Both the position numbers and the translations under genes were made by a program. A DNA stretch of 64,000 nucleotides from Psoroptes ovis (Eukaryota > Arthropoda > Arachnida > Sarcoptiformes > Psoroptidae), in the NCBI GenBank assembly GCA_002943765.1, contig PQWQ01000001.1, forward strand, positions 5,305,501 through 5,369,500, in the 5' to 3' direction. The notes under the pieces were generated by a model that was given only the letters and a program-made list of their open reading frames with translations, was not told the origin of the DNA and ran no database searches. Positions 1 to 15,600 of this stretch are shown here, one piece after another. Position 1 is the first letter of the stretch. Every line of letters begins with the position of its first letter.

Positions 1-637
1 GTTGGTAATGGATGTGCTTTTGAATGTTGTATCGGTGTCGATTGAAGACTTGAACCAGAATTTGGCGGCAATAGAAAATGATCCAGCGTATTTGATGATT
101 GTTGATTATTCAGCCTTGATACGATCATCATTTTTTGTGGTGTTGTTGCAGTTGTTGGCACTGATTGCTGTTGTTGTTGTTTATTCAATATTGGTTCCAT
201 TGGATAATGATTATAATTTGATTTAACAGTTTTATTATAAAAACGACCATCTTGTGATTGTTGTAATAGTAATAATGTAGGTGTCAATGATGATTGTTGC
301 AATGAAGAATCATCATTATCCAATACACTTAAACTATGTGAATGATGATCAGAATCATTACCACCAATACCACCAGAACTATTTAACCATGAATGTTGCA
401 TACTTGCTGCTGAATGAGGATTATAATGATGAGCTGATTCAGTTGATTTCGTTACATTACGACGTCGTTGAAATTGAAATTTTAATATTAGATAAATGAC
501 AAATGTTAATATAATCAATATCAGGATGAATATTATAATGAAATATAATTGATCATTTGATTGTTGTTGTAATGTTGTTGTCGTCGTCGTCGTCGATGTT
601 GATGATGAACCGATTGATTGAATGAAATTTGTTGGAT
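1..637 (-). CDS. unc-5: UNC5 coding exon 8: transmembrane helix and cytoplasmic juxtamembrane region (cut by the window edge)
   Basis: Acceptor CAATCCATTAG behind a long T/C-rich tract. It opens with DPTNFIQSIG, a Ser/Thr-rich stalk, then a helix around YFIIIFILILIILTFVIYLI followed by the stop-transfer cluster QRRR. The cytoplasmic part visible is Ser/Asn/Gln/His-rich low complexity and stays open to position 1. Open frames on the plus strand here are antisense shadows. Confidence 0.88.
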
Positions 638-3600
638 CTAATGGATTGAGTGAAGAAACAAGAAAAAACAAGAAAATCGAAAAAGTTAATTAACATAATT
701 TTAAAATTAGAGAAAACTTGTCAAAAAAATAATATTTAATTGGTAAAAAGATTGACAACGAACACAACGAATACACAACGAAGCAAAGCAAAGTGAAATC
801 ATTTTTGTGTTGGAAAATAGGAAAAATAAAATTTAAAATTAAAATTTGACAAGAATTTTTTTTATTTCTTCGAATATTAGTGTTGTCCGAAAAGTTCAAT
901 CGGCTTAATCACAATAGAGTTGTTCATTGAAAATTGGCCAAAACTTTCCGGACGACCTAATGTTATTTCGAAACAAAAAACTGAAACAAATCTCAAATGA
1001 ATTCTCGCCAAATTCAATCAAATACATGGAAAAAATGTATTTGGAAAATGTAATAGAAATGTCAGGTAAAAATTTGTAAAATAAATCAGCGCAACATACT
1101 GGATATAATGGGAAAAAAATATTAAAAATTCTAAACGTGAAATTTTCGTATATTTCAAAATGATAATCGAAAATTGCTCGAACGAAAATACGAAAAATCT
1201 GTTGTCAAAATATTTTCAAATCAATGTCACCGATTGACAAACAGTGAAACACACAGTGAACACACTTCAACATATGATAATAATTTCAATGATAGAATTT
1301 ATAATCAATATTCTTATCTATTTTACTCCAAATACCAAAGTAGAACAAAAAACAATAACATTTCGATGAAGAAGATTGTGTGTGTGTACATCCACCATCA
1401 TGAGACAAATATATGTTCGAAACACTTGCGTGCAATTTTAATGCACATTTTCGTTTTCCAAAATATTTATATATGTGAAATAAGAATAAAATGATTCAAA
1501 TTGAATCGTTCAAGTGTATTCGTATCTTTGAATCTTTGAATTCACAGATGCTTACCGTTTTGTGATTCATTTATTTATACAAGGAAAATAGATCATTTTT
1601 TTCCCGAGCATTTAGTTCATTTTATAAGTGTGTTTGCTTGTAATTTATTGTAATTTAACCAAAAAAAAAAATTGTTCAGTGAATTTCATTTTGAATGTGA
1701 TTGTTTTTTCATTTATTAAAATCACAGAGAAAATACACATGAAATACATGAGAAACGGCACTGATTTTTGAATTACAGGCAGAGAAAAGCGAAATTTTTG
1801 AATCGAAAATTAAGTTTAAAATCTTTGAAATTTCAAAATTTCAAATCAAAATCAAAAACAAAAACAAACAAACAAAACCCATTCAAAACATTATTATTAA
1901 TTCATTCACTAAACACATAAACAAATACACACAGCAATGAACAACAACAACAACAACATGTCAATCATCAAACATTGAAATTTTTTTTGTGAAAAAAATG
2001 TTGATAATTTCATTCAAAATGATATTTAAAATTTTTCAGTCTCTAGTGTAATGTAGTAGGGTGTCCGAGAAGTTCATTCGGCTCTATCAATAGAGATGAT
2101 AATTAAAATCGGCCAGAACTTTCCAGACAACCTAATATTTATGGCAAATTCTAATTCAAATTATCTTTGCATTATTTCTTTGTTTTTCAATGTTTGTTTA
2201 TCAAATGTTTCGGCCAAAAGTTGTGGACCAAAAACATTTGGCTGTCAAGGATTATATGTGTTTGTATTTTCAAACAAACAGTTAGAATAACAACAAAAAA
2301 AAAGTTTATTATTTTACACATTTTTCCAATTCTAATTCATTTCAAATTATCAAAAATAAACAAAAATTTCCTTTCTTCTAATTTCATTCATTTTCAAAAA
2401 GTATTTTGAAATTTGATATATTTTCAATTCGCTTCAATTTGAAGCCATTGACAATTAGCTAGATGGCTACTGTATTTATATGAATGAATATTGTATGTAT
2501 GTGTTTACATTAATCATAATGAAAAACAAAGATTTTTGTTTGTTTGTTTTTCTTATTTTCATTTCATTTATATATTTACACATTTTCAAGGCTTTAGACA
2601 TACAAAGACAAAGACACACACACACACACACTCAAAGACATGAACACATTAAAATCGAATCAAAATCCATTGAAAAAACTAATTCATTCTCTCTTCTTCG
2701 AAAAGAATTAAAACAAATAAGCTTAGATTGAAATTGAATATATGGTGGAAGCCATACATCGAGACAAGCATCCAATGTTTACTTAGTTTTCCTTAGTTTT
2801 CCAGTACAAAAATTTCAAATTATCTAATCCAATGTCATCATCTTTGATGATGATGATGATGATGATGATGGTAGAGATTATTATGGAGAAAATTTAATGG
2901 AAATGTAAACAAAATTGAAATTGAAATTCGGAAATTGAATTGATTTTGTATTTGAATTAATTCGAAGCAATTTCTTCAAAGTTTTTCCATCGAAGAAAAC
3001 AATTAATTAATATCAATTAATATCGATCGATTGTATTGAATAATCAAATTGAATTGAATTGAGTGAAATCAATTAATCAAAGCAAAGCAAAGCAATCAAA
3101 TTGAATGAAATCTTATAAATAGACATTTACAATCTAAGACGGTCTTGAAGAATAAATGAATAAATAAATTAAATGAATCGAAGAAAAAACATTAAAATCT
3201 TGAGAAATTACGATAATTTGATTACATTTGGTCGTTTGATATCTACGTATTCATATGAATGTTTCACCATTGAAAATCATTTGAATCATTTGAAATTTAA
3301 ATCAAATCGAAGACAGTGGAACACGATTTACGATTTCGAAATAGGATCGACATCAAACATTTTATTGAACAGAAACCACAGTCTCAAAAACTCGGGGTAA
3401 AATCGAGAATCAAAGAAGAAGAAGAAAATGGAGGAGAAAATCAATTTTATTATCATTTCGCATATACAAAATATTAGATTGTCCGGAAAGTTTTTGCCGG
3501 TTATATCGTAGAAAATAATTGGAAAATCGGCAAGAACTTTTCGGACAATCTAATAAAAATCAATGCCTCATTGATGGTTTGAATGTATAATTTCATTATC

Positions 3601-6600
3601 TTTATCAATTTTCAAACATTTTTTGTCATTTCTCTTCGAGAAATTTTCTAAACACACAGAAAATTGAATTGAATTGACATTATTTTATTATCAAAATAGA
3701 TGTATGTGGATGGTTTGAAAGCCAGTGAAAAACGATAAAACAATTTTCGATGACAAGCTTGATTGAGCGTATCGTTTTGTGATTTTATTATTGTGAAATA
3801 ATGGTGTATGTATGGTACAAAATATAAGATTGTCCGATAAGTTCATTCGGCTTAATCAATAGATTCGCCTTATGAAAATCGAATAGAACTTTTCGGACAA
3901 CCTAATAGATTTTTCATTGCTTTGCTTTTTTCAATTTTAAATAAAAATTTCTTGTATTTTTTATTATTCGAATTCTCTCGACTTTTACTACTTGTATTTG
4001 GTATATCTGCACACATAAGCAAACGACAACAACGACAATATACATGCTGACAATGACTATGATGGATGGATTGAAATATTTTGAAAAAATAAAAATAAAG
4101 TTTCATTTGCTTAGATTGATTTGATTGTAAGTAATTTTTGTACAAAATTGTACAACAAATGGTGAACACACACACACAGAAAATGATGTTTGATCATAAA
4201 ATAATGAGAAGAAATAATAAAATCAATTTTGATCAAATAGAGAGAGATTGAGATTGAGATTGTTCACAATTATCATTACCATACATCTATTGACAACAAA
4301 ATGATTCATCATCAAAGTGAATTTACAACAGCAGAATAATTATGTTAATGAAACAAGGATATGGAGAGCGAGATAGACATACATTGATATTTGAAACAAA
4401 TTCATTTTACGATTTAAAAGCAGAGATTGGTGGAAGATTGAAATAAATAAAAACAAATAAATTTGTTTTGTCATTTACTTGTCATCATCATATCATAATC
4501 ATAGTCGAAATATTAGATTGTCCGAAAAGTTTTGGCCGATTTTCCAATTATTTTCTACGGTATAACTGGTAAAAACTTTCTGGACAACCTAATATATATA
4601 TTATGGAAAAATATAATAAAATTAAAATAAAGAATTTTTGGATGCAAATTTTGTACATATCATTTGTGTACACTTATCAATCTCAATTTGAAATTTATTT
4701 TTGAAAGATAATAAAATAAAAAATCCAGCTAAAAGGACTGGGTGAATCATCCTCATTGGAAATAATCGTCATTTGAAATAATCGTCATCATTCGAAATAA
4801 TCGTGAATCTTATGGCTGGGAAATATTTTCAATTTCTTTAATTGAATTGTCGTTGGTCGTATTGCTTTGTTTTATTCAATTTTCAAATTCGAGTTTTATG
4901 GAATAAACGCGTGTTTAGTTTAGTTTTATTTGATTGTTTATGGTGAAATTCAAAGCAAATTGAACAAATTGAATTGAAGAATTATTGTTTGTTTGTCATA
5001 AAACAACAAAATGACAAGTATTACATTACTTGTCCATGTTCGAAAACAAAACGAAAAATACCAATCATAAAATTGAAAATGAAAATGGACAAGCAGTTGG
5101 AAAATTTTGATGCTCAAAACAATCAACAAAATTCTGAAATGACTTGAAACTTTGTGGATGGATCCAAAAATCAAGTCCAAAAAACCAAATTGAATAAATG
5201 GCATGAATTTCATCTTGTTTCTCCTTTGGTAGTTTCTTCCATTTGATTCAATTCAATTCAATACAAGTCGATTCGATGCTGTATTTTCCAACTGGAAAAT
5301 ACCCAACAATCAACGACCATAACCATCGACCAACTACAACAACGATTTACATCCAAAAATATAGCAAAGTGGGTGTGTTGTTCAGTGATGATGATGATGA
5401 TAATGCAACACCACAAAGATAACGAATACACAGATACAAGCCAAATCATATTCAAATAGACAAAATATTCGGTCATTACACTTGGTTATCATTATCGTCA
5501 TGATCATCATCATTTATGGTCGTCCATACAAAAAGGAAAAATGGATGAAATCACAGCAACACACACACAGAATTCAAAGGCATGGAGTGATGATCAAAAA
5601 AATATTAGATTGTCCGTAAATTTCTGGCCGATTTTCATGAACAACTCTATTAGATTAAGCTAAATGAACTTTTTGGACAGCCTAATACAAAAAAAATATT
5701 GAAAAAACAGCAAAATCAGCAGCATCCGATCTTTGCAGTGCACAATGCGCTGCAGTGTGCACCATTTTCGACTTGTTGGGAGCTGTATTGAACAGCCAGA
5801 ATTCAACTATGGAAATACATTTTCCAGTACCATTCAATGCAGTGATGACAGATTTTATTCTGCAGTCCCTGTCTCCCTCTTACCCTTACTATTTTGAATA
5901 AATCAAAAACAACCCAAAATCGAAAAATTTTAACGATCCAAAACTAATGGATTTCCTATTCAATATTTCGTTCATTTTTTTCTGGCTCCATGCATTAATT
6001 TACCACCATCATATACACGACCACCAACAAGACACGAATATCAAGCACAGAGCCGCATCGATTTTATTTTTTGGAAATAAAACTTGGAAATTTGTCAAAA
6101 TAAAAAAAAATATTCATTGCCAAAATAATGAATGAATGAGATAGTCTGAATTGACTCTCATTTCAATGAGAAAAAAATCGAATCAAAAAATGAATTTTCT
6201 CACAATTTCCGATTTTGATTTGATTCTAATTGCATGGGTCAATTCAATTCAACTAATCAATGATCATCAAAAATGAATGAATTTGAATTTGAATTTGACA
6301 CATCAAATGAATGTGAATTTTTTTTTTCGCAGCAAAATAAAAAATTCGATTCAAAAAGTCAAATAATTTAAAAGATTTTCAAAATATGATAAGATAATAA
6401 TCATAAAAATGATGACAAATATGGATAATAATTGAAAATTGACAAATAATCATCAGTCAGTTGAGAAATAATAAAAAAAAACCCATTTGAAAACTTTTCA
6501 AATGGCAAAAATAATAGGTTGTCCGAAAAGTTCATTCAGCTTAATCAATAGAGTCTGTGATGAAAATCGGCCAGAACTTTTCGGACAATCAAAATAGAAA

Positions 6601-9600
6601 AAATATGAAAAAAAATTCAAAGAAAAAACTTAATGGAAATTCATTTTCAAAAAAAAAAAAAAAAAAAAGATGGAAATGACTTATTATTATTGGTGGTACT
6701 TTTACCAGTACAAACTATGTAATATTTTCTTAGCATTCAAAATCATAAATGAATGAATGAATGGATGGATGAATTGAATGACTGAATGAATGGAAAAATC
6801 AAAAAATTGAAAACATAAAATAAAACAATGAATGGAAACATCCATGATAATAATAAGTGAATGAAATGAATGGAAACGCGAACTAATATCGTCATTTTCA
6901 TTTTTCTCAAAAAGTATATGGCGTTTGGTTCCGTTTTCGACAATTGAAAATTGTCGAAATTTAAAATATCAACACACCAATACACAAAGTAAGTAATAAA
7001 CGGATGAATGATTATGAATGATGATCATTCTTTAGTCATCATGATGAAAAGATGTAAAATGAATGAATGAATGAACTATTGTCATTTGAGTTTCACTGAA
7101 AATTCTTGGGTTCAGAATGTTCAGAAAGCTTAGAGCTCAGATTCATTCAATTTTTGAAATTTTAGGATCGCGGAGAGAGAAATTTTCGGGAGCGAAACTA
7201 AATTGAATGAGTCATGTGAGTTCTACGATCGATGCTCTCGGGTTCTTAGTTGAGTTATCTAAGAATTCTCCCTGCATTTTCACTCACTGTTTGTGTTCGA
7301 CTTTGATTTTAATTAATTTTTAATTAAGAAAATAAATGAAAGAAAAAAACGAGAAACACTCACCGAAATTCTTATGACAGAGACCTCCAGTACAATTTTT
7401 GATGGCAAAATCTGAACCAAAACATTCGTTTCCACCGTATAATGGTATAGGGTTATTACAAATACGTCTTCGTATCTGAAATGATCGAAAAAAAAGACTT
7501 GTTAGTTTCAAATGGTTCAATGGAATAATCAATGGTATTTACTTGTGTACATTCATGAGAACAAATTGACCATTGTGACCACGGAGACCAGAAGCCATCG
7601 ATTGGTGGACATAGAATGGTACATTCAGTGATTTGTATTGATTCACCGGGACAAAATTGTCCATTATTTGATGGTGCTGGATTATTACAATGACGAATTC
7701 GCTTTTGTGTACCGATACCACATTTAATACCTTGCGATAATAAACTAGATGATAATTGACATGGTGACCAACTACCCCAATTTGACCATTGACCATTTAC
7801 TGAAATTTAAGAAAAAATATTAATTGATTTTTTTGACCATAGAAAAATATTTCAAAGAAATAATGTAAATTATCATTTGAAAATGTCAATTAATGTATCA
7901 GGTGTCAAGTGTAGAACTTTAAAAAATCAAAGAAAAAAATTTACCAAAAATTGTCAAGGTAGCAGGCTTGGAAAACCTAACACCGGCAACATTATATGCA
8001 CCGCATGTATAATTTGCTTGATCATTTAATTGTACATTTTTTATCACAAGTGAATAATCATCAGCCATATGATAATTGATTGGAATGTTTTTAAGACTAT
8101 TGATATCATCATTATTAGTACTGATTGTGTTTATTGGATTATGAAAATTTTGCAATGCAGCTAAATCAAAATGATCAGGTATTAATGATGATCTGTCATC
8201 ATCCTCATCACCATCATCATCGTTATTTGAATTGAAATCATGTTCTGAATCTTTGGATGCATCAAATTCCAGATCATCATCATCGTCATCATCTTCATCA
8301 TCCAAATAATCATCATCATCATCGTAATCTTCGACTGGTTTAGTGTTTTTAGGAAGATTTGCCATACGTTTTGTAAGGTTATAGGTTTGATTATTAGAGG
8401 TTTTTATCACAAATTTTTTCGAAAAATTCTTTTTTCGTCGTAAAAATTTTTCATTTTTTAATAATTTAATTTTTTGTTGACTAGATTTGGGCTTATTCAT
8501 TGCTGGGGCTGGTTGTTCCTTATCATTGTTCAGTTGTTCATTATGTTGATGTTCACTTTCCAATATAATCGTATCGTTTCGCATCCAAAATACTATCGGT
8601 TTCGGCACGCCAACCGGTGGTTGACATTCAAATTTTATCTGTGTCAATGATGAAGATGACGAAGATGATGCGGATGATGATGATTTACCATTATTGCCAA
8701 CAATATCATCGTATGATAAACGAATCGATTTCGGTTCCAAATGGAAATGTTTTTTCAAGTCTTTTGTTGTTCCAATTTGTATTGAATTCAATTCAAAATT
8801 AAATTTGATTTCATTTGTTGTTCATTGATTTATATTTTCATTTCATTCCGTATAAAACATTCCGCGTGCAATATGATTGTATTTGGTTTGGTTTCGGGGA
8901 AAAAATATTTGAAAATAAACAAAATAAAATTGAAAAAAAATTAATAAAAAAATAAAATAAAACCAAAAATCAAACAAAATAAAGGCAAAACGGGAAGATA
9001 TTTCAGGGAATTCTTGCGCAATCACTGATTAAATAAAGCAAGGGCGAAAGCATTGGAAAAAATAAGCATTGAAAAAAGCAATCATTGAAAAAAATAATAA
9101 TTCAAAATGAAAAAAGGTAAAGGTAAATACAAGGAAATAGAAGAAATATAAGAAGATAGAATCGATATAACTAAGTAAATAACGAAATAAATCAATGAAT
9201 TACGGAAGAAGAACAAACAGAATAATGAAAATAATAAGAATTAAAAATAAATAAGAATCGAAATTGAATTGAAATAATTGAAAAAACAAGAAGAAATATC
9301 GAAGAAATAACGAAGAAATGTATCGAAGAATTTTCATTCATATTTAAGTATTATTAAGTATTATCATCTTAAGAATCAAAAATTAATAACAAACAAACAA
9401 ATAAATAATAAACAATAATCATTATTATCAATGAACAACAACTGAAACAACAACAAAAGCTTCTTCAAGTTCTCTGTGTATTTCTGTGTGTGCTTTAGTA
9501 CATTCATTCAATCATTCATTAATTTCATATTTATTTATCTATTTTTTCATATTTATTTAGTCATATGATTCGTGTATCATATATACATCGACATATGAAT

Positions 9601-12600
9601 GTTTGTTTATTTATTTATTTGATTTGATTTGATTTTTGTGATGTTTATGTATTGATATAATATTTCGATGTTTGTTTGTTTGTTTAGCGGAAAAATGATT
9701 GAAGAAATTGTGAAAAATTGAAAAAATTCAAAATATGTGAAGAAAATATATGAACAAATACATCGCTAAATGTCTGAATTGAATACAAAAATACATGGTG
9801 AAAATGAATACATGTCTTGTGATGTATTGGAAAATGGTGAAAAACCGAAAAGAAGATAATGGCGATTGAATTCAAATTGAAATGATTGAATTTGAATTGA
9901 TTGTATGGATGTATAAATGTCTGTGTTTATGTGTTTGAAAATAAATCGGAGAAAAATGTCGAAAATCAAATCAAAATATAAAAATCAAAGAGGCCTATAT
10001 CTTTGGAAATTTAATAACATTTTCATTCAATTTTTTCTAATATCGAAAATGTTGTTGATTTGTTCATTTTATTTTCAGTTATTTATCAATTCATTCATTG
10101 ATTTCATTTGTTAATATTCAATGCACGAATACGAAAAAAATGATTGTTTTTGTGTTTATGTTTTGTCAATTGTTTTTCTCAAAATTTTATCATTTGTATT
10201 AGGCTGTCCGAAAAGTTCATTCGGCTTAATCGAATAGAGTTGCTTATGCAAATCGGCGAGAACTTTTCGGACAACCTAATATACTATTTCAAAAATATAG
10301 AAAATATGATATGACAAAATATGTATGATTTTTGGTGACAAAAAGTCAACGAATTTTTTTCAATTTTTCTTCAATTTTTTTCGAATGAAATTTCAAATAT
10401 TAGAAACACGACCAATTTATCGAGCTATTCACCGCGAAAGCGGCGAAGAAATTGGTAAATTCTGGTAGCATAGAAAATCATAGTGAAAATCATAGGGAAT
10501 TCAAAGTGAATTCAAAAAAACAACGAAGAATAAACGAAGAAATATTTACATTCGGAAAAATCGATAACAATTATCGATTTTACACAAACGAATCAACGAC
10601 GACAAATAATAATAATTTATCGTTGATTAATAATAACTTGCACAGTCCAAAAAATAGAATTGTGTCATCATTTGTCATATGAAAATCATTGGAAAACATT
10701 GGATAAAGATTGTTGAAATCAAAAATTCAATCAACGCCCATAATCACAGAGCAAAAATTTTTTTTCAGGGACCGTTTTGTACCAGATTTGTGCATGTGTG
10801 TGTGCCCGAGTTCACATAGTGGACATCATCACCATTTTCAACAATTGTAAATGTAATTAGATTATCATTACGATGATCATCAATGACGATTAACGATTAT
10901 TATTATTCTCTGTTTGTTATAATCATCAAACATGTAATAATAATTGAATGGAAAAAATGAAAAATGAATTCAAATAGAATGGATGATGATCAGTAAATAA
11001 TAATAATCATACACAATGGATGATTATTACAAAAACTAAAAATAAATGATAAACCATTCGTATATATTTATATTAAACTGTCCGAAAAGTTTTTGCCGAA
11101 TTCTGTTCATAAGTCTATGGCGAAATCGTAAAGAATTTTCCGGACATGCCTAAATATATTGTCATTTTTTTTTCGGGGGGCACATGCAAATGGTACAATA
11201 CGGTTTTTTTTTTCATTCTCTTTTTTGTTGTTTATATGGGTCCAATGATTTTGATTTTTTCAAATTCATTCAAGCAAATTTTCGGACTGACATTTTTATC
11301 ATTTTTAGCATTTATTTCAATGTATTTATTTATATTTCAATTCTTGGACTGACCATTTATTTTTAAAGCTTGCTTGGATAATAATGATTATTATCTCCGA
11401 GAAAATGAGAAAATACGAATGAGAATAATGCGCAAGTTTTGTGATTCAGGACTTTATTCATTTATTTTTGGTGGCCAAATGGCCGGAATCGATAAAGTTA
11501 GATTAACAGAACTATTTATAATAAGATTTACAAAATTGAATTTCTTCTGGTGTATCTTAGAGGGTTCAATTGAATTGAATTCAAATCAAATCATTTGAAA
11601 ATTGCATTCAATTTAATCTGAATCAAAAATTCAATTTAAAGTAAATCAATCTAATCGACGATTGCTTTGATTTAATTTGAATTCAAATTCAACAAATTCA
11701 ATGGTAAAAATCAATGGCAAAACAAATTGATTACGATTGATTTTTATTTGATTTGATTTGATTTGTAAATATCGGTACATTTGCATTATTTGCAACCTCG
11801 CCCAATGCATGCAATTGTGGTTTTTGGTTTTTTGGCTTTTGGTGATTTTTTCCGATTATGAAACGAAATAAATAACAAACAAATAATCGAATAATCAGGA
11901 AACAATGAACGCAAATATTTGCCGAAAAATAGAATAAAATAGTTATTAACGCCAAAATAATATTAATGATTGTCCGAAAAGTTTTGGCCAATCTTCATTG
12001 GGCAACTCTATCGTATTAAACCGGATGAACTTTTCGGACAACCAAAATAATAAAATAAAAAATAAATTTGCTTTGGCAATGAACACAATAAAATTTAGAA
12101 ACAAAAACAAAAAAAAAACATTCAAAAATCAATTTGTTACAAACATTGATTGTTTGTGTGTGTGTGTGTGTGTGTGAATGTGAAATTATTTTTATATTAG
12201 ATTGTCCGTAAAGTTCATTACGCTTAATCAATAGAGTTGTTCATGAAAATGGGCCAGAACTTTTCGGACATTGTGCTACAATTTTTTAACGGTTCAGCCG
12301 ATAGAGTTTTTTTTCTCGATCAAAATATATTGAAATACAGCTGAAAAACTATCGTGAACAAAGATATCTGCAATTGACAGTCTGATTTTATTTTTTATTT
12401 TTTTCGGTTATTTACATTATTTTAGTTATTATTTCCCCATTATTTCTATTATTATTATTATAAAACAAAATGAAATAATAGTTTCGGAAATTTGATTTTC
12501 ATCGAAACTGTTTTGTGTGTGTGTATATGTAAGCTTGTGTGTATGTGTTCGGTTTTTAACTATTTTCAGCCATTAGATTGTCCAAAAAGTTCTAGCCGAT

Positions 12601-15600
12601 TTTCACTAACAACTCTATTTGATTAAGCCGAATGAACTTTTTGGACAACCAAATATTATGGCAAAATAATAATCATTTCATTATGTGTTCCTTGGAAGTA
12701 ATTGTTTTTTTTTTCAAATATATTTTTTATGGTAAAATTTTGGTAGTTCTACGGGGTTTTTGTGGAATTTTTTCCCATTTTTTGGGCCCAAATAAAGATG
12801 TACAAAGAATGAATGAGATGTGAAAAAACCCGAAATTCCCAATAGGAAAATAGGGAAAAAATGGTAGAATTTCGAATACAAGAATTGAATTATTCTTGTA
12901 TTCAAAAGCATTGGAAAAGTGAAATTTTATATAAGAAGAAGTGAAACACAAAGAAATTTTAATTTAAAAACAGAATTTTCAATACTACTTACAAGCAAAT
13001 GAAACCGATGCTTTACGACTCATAATTTGATGATGTCCACCATATGCTGTACACCAACATTGATATGAATTTGTATAGCCAGAATTATGATGTTCTTCAA
13101 CATCGTTCCTGGTTATTTCAAGATCAATTTCAATCTATATAATGGGAAAAAAGGAAAAAATTCAATAAAATTCAATAAAGAAATACATTTTTTTATTTGG
13201 AAAAATTCAATTTTGAATTGAAATATTCAAATATTTGAATTGAAATATTTGAAAAAATTGAAAAATTTCAAAATATTAAATAAATAATCGAAAAAGAATT
13301 GTCAATTGACAATTGATTCTTTTGGTTATTTATTTATTTATTTATTTACAGAATCTAAAGAATTTGAAATTTAATATCTTATTCTTGGAGTTTTATTTAT
13401 TTATTTATTTGAATATTTGAAAAGAATAAATATGAAAATAAATAAAACTCAAAATTCAAAATTCAATATCATCGTTGATCGAACGATCGAAGGAATGGAA
13501 GGAATGGAAGGAATCGAAGAAATCGAAGGATCGAGCAATATTCAATAGTTATAAGGGCTTGGTGAATTTGGTCAATGAAAGAATTTTTAAAAATAGAAAA
13601 ATTTGAAATTTTTGAAAATTTTAAAAAGAAATTGTGAATTCTTTGGAATTCTTTGAGAATTTTGTCTTTTCAATTGGAAGAATTTTGTTTTTTTGTTCAG
13701 AATTTCTTTGACCAAAAAGAAATTCTTTGGAATAAATTTTGACATTTTCAGAAAACCTTGACAGCTTATCAAAGCCTGAATATCAATGATGTATGATGAT
13801 GACATTCTATGTTGTTAAATGTCATTTTTTTCTGTGGAAAATAAAAATGTTTACTCGTACAATGACCACATGATGGAAATTTTTTAATGTTTTTTGTGGT
13901 TATTTCAAAGTGAAAATAAAAGTTTTGAACAATTAATAAGACATTGGTGGCAATTTCAATTTCAAATTTACAAATTTCAAAGTGGGAGAATAAACTTTGT
14001 CATTTGATGGATATTCATTCCTTCATATTTTTTTGCCATTGCAAATACATAAAATTGACAAAATGTCAATTTTTTTCGAACAAATTCATGTTCAAAAATT
14101 CAATGAATATTTCAATTTAAATACTATGAAAATTATTCAAAATCTTTCGAAAGAAAATTGAACAAATTTAAATTCAATTTATATGAATGAATCGATTTGA
14201 ATCAAATTTGAATTGATTTGATTCAAATTTTGAATCAAAATTTTTTGGCTCAAATTGAGCTAAATATAAATGCAAAATATGAATTCAAATTGAATCAATT
14301 TTCCCAATCACATTTATTCAATTTTGCATTGCATTCATTCAATTTTTCCATGATAAAAATATTTAAGATTTTTTAAAGATTTCACAAGGAATAAACCCTG
14401 GAAAAACAATGGGAAAAACAATGGCCGTGTACCCTACACCAACTATTGAAAAAATTGAGAAAAAGATAAATTGTTTACTGACAAAACGATTGCACAACCG
14501 AACCGAACCAAACAAAACTGATTCAATGCCAGTTTTTTCTTTTCTTTCCAGCCCCATCAAATCAAAAGAAAATCGAATAAATAAACAAAATAAAAATGAA
14601 AATTTTTCCATTTTTCTTTGAAGGAAAAATTCTTATCATCAAAAACAAACACAAAAAACAATTCGAAGCAAAATGTTGAATAATAATCGTATGGAATAGA
14701 ATTGAATAGGAATTGAATGGAACTGAATTTTTGAATGAGGAGAAACGAAATGAAATGAATCTAAAATTGTAAATTTAAATTCACTGAAAACCCCGAAAAC
14801 CAGAGAGACAAGCAAAACAAACACAGAAACAAACATAAACACAGAAACAATCGATTATCATATTTAAATTGAAAAAACTATGGCAAGTGCAAAGCAAATG
14901 GAGATATTAGATTGTCCGGAAAGTTTTTGCCGATTATATCGCAGAATATAATTAAAAAATCGGCAAGAACTTTTCGGACAACCTAATAAATAAAATTATG
15001 AATAAATATTTGTGTAAATATCCATGAAAGGCACACACACACACAATAAATCATTGTGGATATTGTTCCATTGTGCTTTCATTAATAATATTTGTGTATT
15101 CTTTTAGAGATGCCAAGATGTTTTTCAATTTTTTGAAATGTTTTTTTCTTTTGTTTAAAATATTAGATTGTCCGAAAAGTTCATTCGGCTTAATCCGATA
15201 GAGTTGCACATGAAAATTGGCTAAAACTTTCCGGACAATCTAATATTTTCGAATATATTTGAAATATATAAGTAACTATATTCAGATTTTCTAGATTCAA
15301 TCAATGATAGTTTTAATTTTTTTTACAGAATTCAAAATTGAAATGAATCGTTTTTGAAGTTTTTGGAAGTTTTTGAATTTTGAATTATTCTGAGTATTTG
15401 AATCGAAACGAATGAAATAAGGAATATAATAAACGCATATACACATAAGAAGAAAATCAATTTCTTTAAGTGATGACAAGTTTTTTTTTTTTTTTTTTTT
15501 TGGTTGTTTTTTGAGGATGTTTTAGACTTGTAATAGGGTATGTAATAGGGTATTTGTATGTGAAAAAAAACTAAACAACAACAAACTATAGCTTAGAATA

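Larger units (their letters stand above)
638..7363 (-). other. UNC5 intron 7 (about 6.7 kb)
   Basis: It contains seven MITE copies, CA and GAT microsatellites, an A18 run near 6651 and long stretches of AT-rich sequence with AATTGAATT-type words. A somewhat GC-richer patch at 5715-5890 shows nothing I recognise. No coding exon is supported. Confidence 0.7.
8761..12992 (-). other. UNC5 intron 4 (about 4.2 kb)
   Basis: It holds five MITE copies (10199-12653), a GT dinucleotide run near 12155 and A-rich sequence at 8900-9450. The first 250 nt next to the Ig2 acceptor contain no AG on the sense strand. Open frames here are AT-rich noise. Confidence 0.7.

Noticed and set aside
1174..1494. 106-codon plus-strand open frame
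   Set aside because: AT-rich translation without domains, within UNC5 intron 7 on the opposite strand.
7539..7796. 85-codon minus-strand open frame at the TSP1 exon
   Set aside because: It is the wrong phase of UNC5 coding exon 6; the other frame gives WxxWxxW and the cysteine pattern.
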